Positions 7,743-14,764 of a DNA stretch of 24,461 nt are shown piece after piece. The first letter of the stretch is position 1. Every line of letters begins with the position of its first letter. The stretch is taken from contig URRR01000035.1 in assembly GCA_900550365.1 (NCBI GenBank), forward strand, positions 1 through 24,461, in the 5' to 3' direction. Origin of the DNA: an uncultured Prevotella sp. Its GTDB lineage: Bacteria; Bacteroidota; Bacteroidia; Bacteroidales; Bacteroidaceae. The notes beneath the pieces are model-generated. The model saw nothing but the letters and a program-made list of their open reading frames with translations, did no database searches and was not told the origin of the DNA. The position numbers and the translations under genes were made by a program.

Positions 7743-7780
7743 CGTTATTGCGCCTAAAATCACGGAAAACCGTTATTGCG
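7743..7780. promoter_or_regulatory. Direct repeat CGTTATTGCG between divergent promoters
   Basis: Two identical decamers lie at 7743-7752 and 7771-7780, 28 bp apart. One is next to the -33 box of the kinase operon; the other overlaps the -33 box of the lipoprotein gene. The 9-mer core also occurs inverted at 5849-5857, just before the response-regulator start. They could be operator sites for the NarL-type regulator or another factor, but this is inference. Confidence 0.4.
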
Positions 7781-7805
7781 GGTTTTCAGTCAATTATTAT
7801 TTTTG
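7776..7805 (+). promoter_or_regulatory. Promoter of the cysteine-peptidase-like lipoprotein gene
   Basis: TTG at 7776-7778, a 19-bp spacer and TATTTTTG at 7798-7805 fit the consensus. The predicted start near 7812 leaves a very short leader of about 10 nt before the ATG at 7822. Confidence 0.7.
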
Positions 7806-7821
7806 CAGAAAACCGAATATA

Positions 7822-8484
7822 ATGAAAGAATTTCCGGCGTCGTCAGCCTTGCCGTTCAGGCTAATCCGTGCCGGCGTGACCGCTGCTTTCGGAGTGATAC
7901 TGTGTGCCGGTTTTCTCACGTCTTGCGGCCGCAGGACACCGCGCTGCATACTGCCTGAGGGCGTGGAGCTGCGCGAGGGCGACATTGTTTTCCGTCGCGG
8001 CAACGGTTTTACGAGCCGTGCCGTGCTGGCGGCCGACCGCCACGGCATGTACTCTCACGTGGGTATGGTGGTCGATTCGTGCGGAGTCAAGATGATAGTG
8101 CACGCCGTTCCCGGCGAGCCGGACCATGAGGGCGACCCTGACCGCGTGAAAATGGACACGCCGGAGAGTTTTTTCTCGTCGGTTAACGCTGACATAGGTG
8201 AGGTGAAACGCCTGCGGGGCGACACGCTGACGCCGCGCCGTGCCGCGCTCGCCGCCCTGCAGACATACCGCCGCGGCACGCTGTTTGACCATGACTATGA
8301 CGACTCTGACACCGTGAAAATGTACTGCTGCGAGCTCGTCATGCATGCTTTCGCCCGTGCCGGAACGCCTCTCGTAGGACCGGCGCGCCACGAGTTCCGC
8401 CTGCCGGGATTAGGGCTGATACGCTGCGTGCTGCCCTCTGACATATGCAACAGCCCCCGGCTGGTAACCGTGAAGACATTTTAA
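7822..8484 (+). CDS. YiiX/YebB-like (C92) cysteine hydrolase, lipoprotein
   Basis: The 220-residue protein has a type II signal peptide with lipobox LTSC, making C35 the lipidated residue. The mature part resembles the YiiX/YebB family of permuted NlpC/P60 (Peptidase_C92) hydrolases. It has GDIVFRRG (53-60), then the SHVGMVV motif with H79, the HAVPG segment (94-98) and the YCCELV motif (168-173). C169 is the probable nucleophile and E171 a nearby acid. In relatives the position after the catalytic cysteine is usually serine; here it is a second cysteine. The likely role is amide or ester hydrolysis at the envelope, with the substrate unknown. The next gene starts 29 bp downstream, so the two probably share a transcript. 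Confidence 0.82.
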   Translation: MKEFPASSALPFRLIRAGVTAAFGVILCAGFLTSCGRRTPRCILPEGVELREGDIVFRRGNGFTSRAVLAADRHGMYSHVGMVVDSCGVKMIVHAVPGEPDHEGDPDRVKMDTPESFFSSVNADIGEVKRLRGDTLTPRRAALAALQTYRRGTLFDHDYDDSDTVKMYCCELVMHAFARAGTPLVGPARHEFRLPGLGLIRCVLPSDICNSPRLVTVKTF

Positions 8485-8513
8485 ATAACATAATTAACAA
8501 AAAAACAACGTTT

Positions 8514-8918
8514 ATGAAAAAGCTATTTGTATTTATGACGGCGCTTGCCGCCGTGCTTGTGCTCGCCTCGTGCGGCGGCGGCAACACGCCAAAGGGCGTT
8601 GCCGAGCAGTTTATCAAAGCCATACAGGACCAGGACGGGGAGCGCATGGCATCGCTGGTTTACTTCGAGGAGGGCAAGGCTCCCAAGACCGACAGCGAGC
8701 GTGAGCAGCTCAACGCCATGATGACGAGCAAGGTGAGCACGACCTACGCCAACAACGGCAAGCTGAAGTCATACGAGATTCTGTCTGAAGAGATATCTGA
8801 AGACGGCACGGAAGCCGTGGTTGAGGCTAAGATAGAGTTCGAGAAAAAGACAAGTGACGACAAGATAAAGCTGAAGAAAGACAGCGACGGTAACTGGAAA
8901 ATAGACATGAGTAAATAA
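8514..8918 (+). CDS. DUF4878-type small lipoprotein
   Basis: The 134-residue product starts at the ATG at 8514. A longer upstream reading would overlap the previous gene and lack a signal. Its type II signal ends in LASC (C20), then GGG and NTPKGVAEQFIKAIQDQD. That opening is typical of the NTF2-like DUF4878 lipoproteins common in Bacteroidetes. The rest is a charged alpha+beta domain with EILSEEISEDGTEAVV and a terminal DGNWKIDMSK strand, as in NTF2-like folds. No catalytic residues are apparent. It is probably a lipid-anchored, ligand-binding or accessory protein cotranscribed with the upstream hydrolase. Confidence 0.83.
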   Translation: MKKLFVFMTALAAVLVLASCGGGNTPKGVAEQFIKAIQDQDGERMASLVYFEEGKAPKTDSEREQLNAMMTSKVSTTYANNGKLKSYEILSEEISEDGTEAVVEAKIEFEKKTSDDKIKLKKDSDGNWKIDMSK

Positions 8919-8975
8919 CCTCTTACACACTGACATCGGTTCGCTTTCGTAACGCATTGATAATCAATGCTTTGC

Positions 8976-9052
8976 AAAAGGCCGTCTTTTGACTTGCAAA
9001 AGACGGCCTTTCATCGTGCAATTGACGGCCTTTTGGAAACCAAAAGGCCGTC
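8976..9052. repeat. Two REP-like palindromes, copies 3 and 4
   Basis: First pair: AAAAGGCCGTCTTTTG (8976-8991) faces CAAAAGACGGCCTTT (8997-9011). Second pair: GACGGCCTTTTGG (9024-9036) faces CCAAAAGGCCGTC (9040-9052) across a 3-bp loop, in the opposite orientation. Both share the arm core of the palindromes at 176-212 and 3895-3931. The first could terminate the DUF4878 transcript. Confidence 0.75.
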
Positions 9053-9061
9053 TTTGGGGTT

Positions 9062-9330
9062 CATCCGCAATTCAGGTGTATAAAATTAAGACATAAATGT
9101 TGCCGTAAACACTCTCCGGTAGGGACATAATTTATTATGTCCGCATGTTTCGGAGAAACATATCTCACGCTGTTTTATCATCGCCGAAGGCCATTTTTCA
9201 CTTTTAATTTTTAATTGTTAATTGCATCATACGCCCCTTCGTGGCGTGCGGACATAATAAATTATGTCCCTACCGGAGGGTGTTTTCTTCAATGACAATA
9301 ACGATTTGTCATATACCTGAACTGCGGATG
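9062..9330. repeat. Nested inverted-repeat element, about 270 bp
   Basis: Outer arms 9062-9077 and 9315-9330 (16 bp) match with one mismatch. Inner arms 9109-9145 and 9247-9283 (37 bp) also match with one mismatch. Each inner arm contains its own palindrome around GACATAAT-TT-ATTATGTC. The 100-bp core has no coding potential and includes a short GTTTC/GAAAC hairpin near 9147-9161 and an A+T-rich stretch. It looks like a MITE-type or cruciform-forming element. No target-site duplication could be assigned with confidence. Confidence 0.65.
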
Positions 9331-9532
9331 AGCCGTCAATCGGAAAATAAGTTACCATGTTCAGTCCCGGCAGATCTGTAATCTGTCAGAATTGAATGCC
9401 TGGATTGGCAAATCAGCAGGCGCGTAATGGCAGTGCCGGATGAAAATAAATGCGCCTTGCTTGCGGATATTTAAAGAACAATTCAGCAGATAAAAAAACA
9501 CGCAAAGCTGGCAATTTTTACGATAATTTATA

Positions 9533-9540
9533 TACCTTTG
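9533..9540 (+). promoter_or_regulatory. Candidate -7 box for the leader RNA/acyltransferase
   Basis: TACCTTTG matches TAnnTTTG. The best upstream element is only CTGG around 9508-9511, with a 22-bp spacer, so the -33 half is weak. A start near 9547 would give a leader of about 220 nt ahead of the acyltransferase. Confidence 0.5.
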
Positions 9541-9546
9541 CACCGT

Positions 9547-9720
9547 ACTTATTAAAATTTTAGGTGCCTCTAACTCGTTGAAATCGCCAAAATCAATCGT
9601 AAAAATGAGGTACGGAGCAGTCCACATACAGGGTGGGCTGCCATTCCGTGCATTTTTACGAGCGTTTGGCGATGCTTACGAGTTGGCATGGGTGGCGGCC
9701 CACCTGATTTATTTTTAATG
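9547..9720 (+). ncRNA. Putative structured leader RNA with terminator-like 3' hairpin
   Basis: A long coaxial fold is visible by eye. P1: 9572-9578 with 9678-9684 and 9583-9591 with 9665-9673. P2: 9598-9607 with 9651-9660 (10 bp, perfect). P3: 9612-9616 with 9645-9649. P4: 9617-9625 with 9633-9641, one G-U pair, 7-nt loop. It is followed by a GGTGG-CGGC-CCACC hairpin (9691-9704) and a T-rich run to 9717. The 3' strand of P1 can instead pair with 9748-9766, which reaches the acyltransferase start codon. The RNA could be a riboswitch-like leader or an independent small RNA. I recognise no known RNA family. Confidence 0.55.
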
Positions 9721-9765
9721 TTTAAACTCCGGAGGTTGTCACGGAGAAACTCGTGAAATTGCCAA

Positions 9766-10911
9766 ATGAAACATTGTGAGACAACAGACTGCGCGGCGCT
9801 TGACCGTTTGCAGTCGCAAACAATCAGCCTGCTGAGATTTCCGATGATAGCGGCTGTTGTGCTTATCCATTCAGACGTTTCTGACGTCGTTGTCAGTGGT
9901 GTAAAATTAACATCAGGTGTTGATCTTCCTGTTTATGGCTTTATGTCAACGCTCTTTGTCAACACTTTTGCCCGTATAGCGGTGCCCCTTTTCTTTTTCA
10001 TCTCGGGCTATCTTTTCTTTAAGGGTGCTGATTTCAACCGTAATGTATATGTAAGAAAGCTGAAGAGCCGATGCCGCTCTCTGCTCGTTCCTTACGTGTT
10101 TTGGAATATAGTTGTGATATTTCTGACGTTTCTTACTCAGGTGTTCTTGAGCGACATGACTTCCGGACGCAAGAAACTGATTGCCGATTTCTCTTTTACA
10201 GACTGGCTGTCCTGCTTCTGGTGTTTTCCTGATACTATGCCTATTTGTTATCCCTTTTGGTTTATCAGAAATCTGATGATACTTGTAATCGTTTCTCCTT
10301 TGATTTATTATCTCACGAAGTTGGCCGGACCTGCTTTAGCGATAGTTACAGGACTGCTATGGATATATGGAATAGAAGGCGTGTCAAGTACTGGTCCGTG
10401 GTCTCTTGACGGTATATTCTTCTTTTGTTTCGGTGCTTATTATGCCATAAAAGGAAAGAATTTCGTTGCAGTTATGTCCAAGTGCCCGGTTAAGTTGGCG
10501 GTTTCGGCGTATGCGTTGCTTGTTTGTCTGCGTATGGTTGTTTACATGTGCGGAATTGATGACAATAATATTATAAAGCAGTTGTCTGTCTTCGTAGGCG
10601 TGACAGCAGTGATACTTGTGTCTGCCAAGGCGTTGGATAAAGGTAAGGTAAAGGTTAACGGACTTTTATTGTCAAGCACATTTTTTGTTTATGCCTATCA
10701 TGCGATGCCCGCTGCATTTGCTACCAAAATGTGGGCAAAGGTAATGCCGAAAACCGACTTGTCGATGACCGTCGGCTTGTTCGTGTCAGCTTTGGTGATA
10801 ATCATTGTCGGAGTTTTACTTTATAAATTGTCTGACAAACTGTTTCCACGGTTCACTGCGGTTGTCACGGGTGGCCGTGCGAAAGTGAAAAGTTCTTGGA
10901 TGGGGAAATAA
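9766..10911 (+). CDS. Acyltransferase-3 family integral membrane protein
   Basis: The 381-residue protein has about ten hydrophobic spans. It carries the hallmarks of the acyltransferase-3 (PF01757) family: RFPMIAAVVLIHSD with R24 and H35, then ARIAVPLFFFISGYLFF (69-85) and RSLLVPYVFWN (104-114). Such proteins move acyl groups, often acetyl, onto cell-surface sugars. The acceptor here is unknown. It is a lone gene, with the long structured leader in front and a strong terminator behind. Its G+C looks somewhat lower than that of the flanking core genes, which may mean it was acquired. The ATG at 9766 directly follows a segment able to pair with the leader RNA. Confidence 0.88.
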   Translation: MKHCETTDCAALDRLQSQTISLLRFPMIAAVVLIHSDVSDVVVSGVKLTSGVDLPVYGFMSTLFVNTFARIAVPLFFFISGYLFFKGADFNRNVYVRKLKSRCRSLLVPYVFWNIVVIFLTFLTQVFLSDMTSGRKKLIADFSFTDWLSCFWCFPDTMPICYPFWFIRNLMILVIVSPLIYYLTKLAGPALAIVTGLLWIYGIEGVSSTGPWSLDGIFFFCFGAYYAIKGKNFVAVMSKCPVKLAVSAYALLVCLRMVVYMCGIDDNNIIKQLSVFVGVTAVILVSAKALDKGKVKVNGLLLSSTFFVYAYHAMPAAFATKMWAKVMPKTDLSMTVGLFVSALVIIIVGVLLYKLSDKLFPRFTAVVTGGRAKVKSSWMGK

Positions 10912-10917
10912 AAAGAC

Positions 10918-10969
10918 AAAATCCCGGCCATTAACGCAAATATATTAAGGCGTTAATGGCCGGGATTTT
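10918..10969. terminator. Bidirectional terminator, 20-bp perfect stem
   Basis: Arms 10918-10937 and 10950-10969 are exact reverse complements over 20 bp, with a 12-nt loop. They are flanked by an A-run on the left and a T-run on the right. The stem serves both the acyltransferase (plus) and upp (minus), which converge here. Confidence 0.9.
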
Positions 10970-10993
10970 TATTGTGTCCGTTTAAATTTCGCG

Positions 10994-11653
10994 TTACAGC
11001 TTGCCGCCGTAGCATAGGTCGCCGGCATCGCCCAGTCCGGGCACTATGTACTTATGCTCGTTGAGGATGGGGTCAATGGCTGCGCACCATATGGTGGTGC
11101 GGTCGTCGGGCAGCGACTTACGTACATGGGCTATGCCTTCAGGCGTCGCTATTACGCAGGCTACATGGATGCGCCCCGGTACGCCGTGGGTGAGGAAAGC
11201 CTTGTAACCCAGCTCCATGGAGCCGCCCGTCGCCAGCATCGGGTCGGCTATGATGAGCGTCTTTCCCTCAATGCTCGGTGTGGCGAGGTACTCAACGTGT
11301 ATGCCCACTTCGGTGTGGCTGTCGTCTGTATATTCACGGTACGCACTGACAAAGGCGTTGCCCGCATGGTCAAAAACGTTGAGAAAGCCGTTGTGGAAGG
11401 GCAGTCCGGCACGGAAAATCGTGGCCAGGACGATGTCGTCGGTGGGCATATTGACGCTCGTCGTGCCAAGAGGTGTGGTTACTTCACGCGGCTCATAGCT
11501 CAGCGTCTTGCTTATTTCGTAGGCCATCATTTCGCCCACGCGTGTGATATTGTTGCGGAAGAGCAGCCTGTTCTGCTGATAGTTGACGTCACGCAGCTCA
11601 GCCATGTACTGGTTGATGATAGAGTTCTGTTTGCCGAGGTCTATTATTTCCAT
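10994..11653 (-). CDS. upp: Uracil phosphoribosyltransferase
   Basis: This 219-residue enzyme makes UMP from uracil and PRPP in pyrimidine salvage. The PRPP-binding loop is ADPMLATGGS (136-145). The substrate region IFRAGLP (79-85) and the C-terminal uracil-binding segment YIVPGLGDAGDLCYGG (202-217) are intact. It is monocistronic and separated from the acyltransferase by a strong terminator. A possible -7 box (TATTTTTG on the minus strand, 11677-11670) lies about 17 bp upstream, but no good -33 partner was found. Confidence 0.96.
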   Translation of the reverse strand: MEIIDLGKQNSIINQYMAELRDVNYQQNRLLFRNNITRVGEMMAYEISKTLSYEPREVTTPLGTTSVNMPTDDIVLATIFRAGLPFHNGFLNVFDHAGNAFVSAYREYTDDSHTEVGIHVEYLATPSIEGKTLIIADPMLATGGSMELGYKAFLTHGVPGRIHVACVIATPEGIAHVRKSLPDDRTTIWCAAIDPILNEHKYIVPGLGDAGDLCYGGKL

Positions 11654-11795
11654 AGTCAGTTTTTATCCGCAAAAATAATGTTTTTCCTGCAAACATGATA
11701 ATTATGGGCAAGGAAAATATCCCTTGTGCATCTCTGTCAGAGCGGGGAGGGCGAGGGTCTGCATGCGGCGCGGACGCATTACGCCATGCTGTTTT

Positions 11796-11855
11796 TGCAA
11801 ACTGCGAATTGCAAAAGCGTGAAGGGCTGTTTAAAATTTTAATACTTTAACCTAA
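11796..11855. repeat. 60-bp direct repeat, left copy
   Basis: Positions 11796-11855 are identical, base for base, to 15689-15748 (offset 3893). Matching stops sharply on both sides. The unit begins TGCAAACTGCGAATTGC and ends ACTTTAACCTAA. The pair brackets the A+T-rich restriction-modification block. Confidence 0.95.
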
Positions 11856-11950
11856 CTAGTTTTTTTGTGTTATAACCAACAATCCTTAGCTATGTCTTAA
11901 TTATATAATCGTTAATTATTAAATAATTTAAATATGCTAACTATAGTATG

Positions 11951-11981
11951 TTGTAAATTAATGACATTCTAATTAAATTTG
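11951..11981 (+). promoter_or_regulatory. Promoter of the R-M operon
   Basis: TTG at 11951-11953, a 20-bp spacer and TAAATTTG at 11974-11981 match the Bacteroidetes consensus. The predicted start near 11988 leaves about 13 nt before the ATG at 12001. The palindrome ACTATAGT (11940-11947) lies immediately upstream. Confidence 0.75.
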
Positions 11982-12000
11982 CATATTAAAATCGGTGAAA

Positions 12001-12216
12001 ATGATTAATGGCACAATATTAGATGTTTTTGCGTCAAATGTTCAAAAATTTCGAAAGCAGCAAGGCTTATCTCAAGAAAAACTTGCCGAAAAAGCAGGTT
12101 TACATAGAACATATATAGGCATGATTGAACGTTCTGAGAAGAATATAACACTTTTAAATATGGAGAAAATAGCAAAAGCTCTCAATGTCAATATTAAAGA
12201 CTTATTGGAAGAATAA
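12001..12216 (+). CDS. Controller-type XRE HTH regulator of the R-M system
   Basis: This 71-residue protein is essentially one lambda-repressor-like helix-turn-helix domain: VQKFRKQQGLSQEKLAEKAG followed by LHRTYIGMIE, with the HTH at about 24-43. Size and sequence match C (controller) proteins of type II R-M systems, which time the appearance of the endonuclease after methylation has begun. An in-frame GTG at 11995 would add two residues. I prefer ATG at 12001, since it sits better relative to the predicted transcript start. The methyltransferase gene follows after 63 bp on the same strand. By analogy it would bind near its own promoter; ACTATAGT at 11940-11947 is a possible half of its site. 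Confidence 0.85.
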   Translation: MINGTILDVFASNVQKFRKQQGLSQEKLAEKAGLHRTYIGMIERSEKNITLLNMEKIAKALNVNIKDLLEE

Positions 12217-12279
12217 TATCATATTAACGCAAAAACAGATTTTATGAATTTAAATTAATTTAAATATAAAAAACAGATA

Positions 12280-13632
12280 ATGAATAATAAATCATATAAA
12301 ACTTTCGAAGTTACTAGTCTTAACGAATCTGATATTGTAAGTGATTGTCAGGTTCCAATCATTTTTAAGCAAGAAAAAGAAGAAAATGACAATAATTTAA
12401 TAAGGGTATTATCCTTGTTTTCTGGTTGCGGAGGAATGGATTTGGGTATGGAAGGTAATTTTATTGCAAATAAAAAATCTTTTCCTGAAAACAGCCCGTA
12501 CATTGATTATAAAATCAATAAAGATTGGGTTATGTTAAAAAAAACCAGATTCAAAACTATTTTTGCAAATGACATATTGCCGGAAGCAAAGATTGCTTGG
12601 ACAACATATATGAGCAGGTTCAACTATGATGCAGAAATATACCATAATAACAGTATTGTTGATTTGGTTAAGATGCAAAAAGCCGGTGTAAAAATATTTC
12701 CGGAAAATATAGATGTCGTTACAGGGGGATTTCCATGTCAAGATTTTAGTGTTGCAGGAAAAAGACTTGGATTTAATTCAAAAAAAGATCACTTGGGGAA
12801 ATTCAGAACAGAAAACGAACCTTCTGAAGAAACGCGTGGAAAATTATATTTTTGGATGAAACAAGTTATAGATTTGACAAAACCTAAAATGTTTATTGCT
12901 GAAAATGTAAAGGGACTTGTAAATTTAGGTAATATAAAAGACGTTATCCAAAAAGATTTTGCTAGTGCTGATGGTAATGGATACATAGTCCTTCCCCCAC
13001 AAGTGCTTCATGCTGGTAATTATGGAGTCCCAGAATCTCGTGAACGTATCATATTTATCGGAATAAGAAAAGATGCATTAACGGCTCAAGCCTTAAAAGC
13101 ATTAGAAATGGAAAATATTCCTGAGGAATATAATCCATATCCACGTCCAACTCACGCCTGTACAGTAAAAGGCGAGAATTTGTTGCCAATTGTAACAACC
13201 AAAGACGTTTTAAAAGATTTGAAAGAGCCAGAAGAAACTTCTGACCAATCACAAAAAATATTTTCCAAAGCAAAATATTTAAATTGCGGACAGGGACAAA
13301 CAGAAATAAGGCTTGATGATTTAGGTCCAACAATAAGGAGTGAACATCATGGGAATATTGAATTTAGGAGATTAAGTCTTGAACATGGAGGAAAACATCT
13401 TGATGAATTGAATGCAGGCCTAAAGGAACGTAGATTAACACCACGGGAATGTGCTTTAATTCAAACATTCCCACCTGATTATAAATTTGTCATGAGAAAT
13501 GAGAAAACTAGAAGATTCTACATAAGTTCATCAGGCGCATATAAAATTATTGGTAATGCTGTACCGCCAGTTTTGGCTTTTTACATTGCGGAAAGAATAC
13601 AAGAGATCTGGTCTTTATATTTTAATAAATAA
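12280..13632 (+). CDS. DNA (cytosine-5) methyltransferase, type II R-M
   Basis: The 450-residue enzyme carries the ordered motifs of C5 methyltransferases. Motif I is LSLFSGCGGMDLG (45-56), for AdoMet. Motif IV is GGFPCQDFS (149-157) with catalytic C153. Motif VI is ENV (209-211), motif VIII is RERIIFIG (254-261), and motif X is IIGNAVPPVLA (423-433). The variable target-recognition region lies between VIII and X and includes GPTIRSEHHGNIEFRRL. An insert of about 50 residues separates motifs I and IV, and the first 40 residues are an unusual N-terminal extension. Methylation should protect host DNA from the endonuclease encoded 5 bp downstream. The target sequence cannot be read from the protein. 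A+T-rich codon use differs from the flanking core genes. Confidence 0.95.
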   Translation: MNNKSYKTFEVTSLNESDIVSDCQVPIIFKQEKEENDNNLIRVLSLFSGCGGMDLGMEGNFIANKKSFPENSPYIDYKINKDWVMLKKTRFKTIFANDILPEAKIAWTTYMSRFNYDAEIYHNNSIVDLVKMQKAGVKIFPENIDVVTGGFPCQDFSVAGKRLGFNSKKDHLGKFRTENEPSEETRGKLYFWMKQVIDLTKPKMFIAENVKGLVNLGNIKDVIQKDFASADGNGYIVLPPQVLHAGNYGVPESRERIIFIGIRKDALTAQALKALEMENIPEEYNPYPRPTHACTVKGENLLPIVTTKDVLKDLKEPEETSDQSQKIFSKAKYLNCGQGQTEIRLDDLGPTIRSEHHGNIEFRRLSLEHGGKHLDELNAGLKERRLTPRECALIQTFPPDYKFVMRNEKTRRFYISSSGAYKIIGNAVPPVLAFYIAERIQEIWSLYFNK

Positions 13633-13637
13633 TCGAT

Positions 13638-14756
13638 ATGGAACAAGCTCAACGATTTGTTACTTTCAACTTAAAAGAGAAGAATAATGTTGACGATTTA
13701 GTTAATGAACTGTTGTCTAAATCTATACAGTTGATGAATAAAGAGGCTGTTGAAAAACCGTCTTTTTATTCAAAAATGACAGGTGGTGATGTAGAAAAAT
13801 ATTCTTATGACTCCATCTGTAAAATAGCTCCATGCATTTCGTTCGACCCTAAAAACATAGAACTTGTATCAGGTAACAAATTCCCTGATATTATTATTGA
13901 CAAAACAATATATGGAGTAGAAATAAAATCAACACAAAAAGATGCATGGACATCAACAGGAAGTAGTATTGTTGAAAGTACTAGATGTGATGGCATTGAG
14001 CGTATTTTCATGTTGTTTGGTAAACTTGGCGGGCATCCGGAATTTAGATGTAAACCATATCAATTTTGTTTAAGCAACATAGCCGTGACACATTCACCAC
14101 GATACCTGATTGATATGTGTTTAAACGAAAATGATAATATATTTTCCAAGCTTAATATTGAATATGATTCTTTTCGAAAACTGAATGAAAATGAAAAAAT
14201 ATGTCATGTAAGAGATTTTTTAAAGAAACGCGCTAAGAGAATAAAACAAGAAAAAGATAAATATGAAATGCCTTGGTGGCTGGGAGAAACAACAAACGCA
14301 AACTTACGTTTTTTTAATGATGTTGATGAAAAAATTCAAGAGAACTTAATTGCACGAATGTACATATTATTTCCCTCTTTTTTATTCAGTAATGATAAAT
14401 ATAAATACAAAACAGCTTCTTTATGGTTGTGCACCCGTCATTCGATATTAGCCTATAATATTCGAGATCTTTTTTCCGCAGGTGGTAAAATCACACAAGT
14501 CGGGAATAGGATTTTGGGCAAAGAGTATCCTAAGATATTGGAAAATTTATATAAGGAAATGCCTCATATTCTAAAACTTTTAGACAATCCTGATGAAGAA
14601 TTAATAAATGACATTTACGATTTTTGGGATTTCAAATATGATAAATATGATTTGTTAAATTCGTGGATATTAGAATTAGAGTCTGTGTTTAAGAAAAATA
14701 AAGATTTATGCGATTTGGATATAATGATTTTGATTTATGAAGATTTTTGTAAATAA
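13638..14756 (+). CDS. Type II restriction endonuclease, PD-(D/E)XK-like
   Basis: The 372-residue protein is identified mainly by context: it starts 5 bp after the methyltransferase and precedes vsr. It has a good PD-(D/E)XK signature. P83-D84 lies in KFPDIIIDK and E95-I-K97 in YGVEIKS, with ten residues between PD and E. A conserved-looking block follows (STGSSIVESTR, then IERIFMLFGKLGG), which is common in such nucleases. I cannot place it with confidence in a named enzyme family or predict its cutting site. Composition matches the methyltransferase, so the two probably travelled together. Confidence 0.85.
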   Translation: MEQAQRFVTFNLKEKNNVDDLVNELLSKSIQLMNKEAVEKPSFYSKMTGGDVEKYSYDSICKIAPCISFDPKNIELVSGNKFPDIIIDKTIYGVEIKSTQKDAWTSTGSSIVESTRCDGIERIFMLFGKLGGHPEFRCKPYQFCLSNIAVTHSPRYLIDMCLNENDNIFSKLNIEYDSFRKLNENEKICHVRDFLKKRAKRIKQEKDKYEMPWWLGETTNANLRFFNDVDEKIQENLIARMYILFPSFLFSNDKYKYKTASLWLCTRHSILAYNIRDLFSAGGKITQVGNRILGKEYPKILENLYKEMPHILKLLDNPDEELINDIYDFWDFKYDKYDLLNSWILELESVFKKNKDLCDLDIMILIYEDFCK

Positions 14757-14764
14757 TCACAGTT

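Larger units (their letters stand above)
8919..9571. other. Long intergenic region with stacked palindromes
   Basis: No credible gene is visible in this part of the 850-bp gap. It contains two REP-like palindromes (8976-9052), a nested inverted-repeat element (9062-9330), then about 200 bp without evident structure, ending in a candidate -7 box at 9533-9540. A minus-strand frame of 88 codons at 9361-9627 runs across that promoter and the RNA-like region and is not believed. Confidence 0.6.
11654..12000. other. Junction between upp and the R-M island
   Basis: The left part (to about 11855) has core-like composition and ends in the left 60-bp repeat. From 11856 the sequence becomes strongly A+T-rich, marking the island edge. 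The right end holds the C-gene promoter and an ACTATAGT palindrome (11940-11947) directly upstream of its -33 box, a candidate controller site. No gene is seen. Confidence 0.65.

Noticed and set aside
9109..9283. Inverted repeats as the ends of an insertion sequence
   Set aside because: The 100-bp interior cannot encode a transposase. At most it is a non-autonomous remnant, so it is listed as a repeat only.
9361..9627. 88-codon minus-strand frame ahead of the acyltransferase
   Set aside because: It crosses the candidate -7 box and the paired strands of the structured leader and shows no family resemblance. Structure on the plus strand explains the region better.
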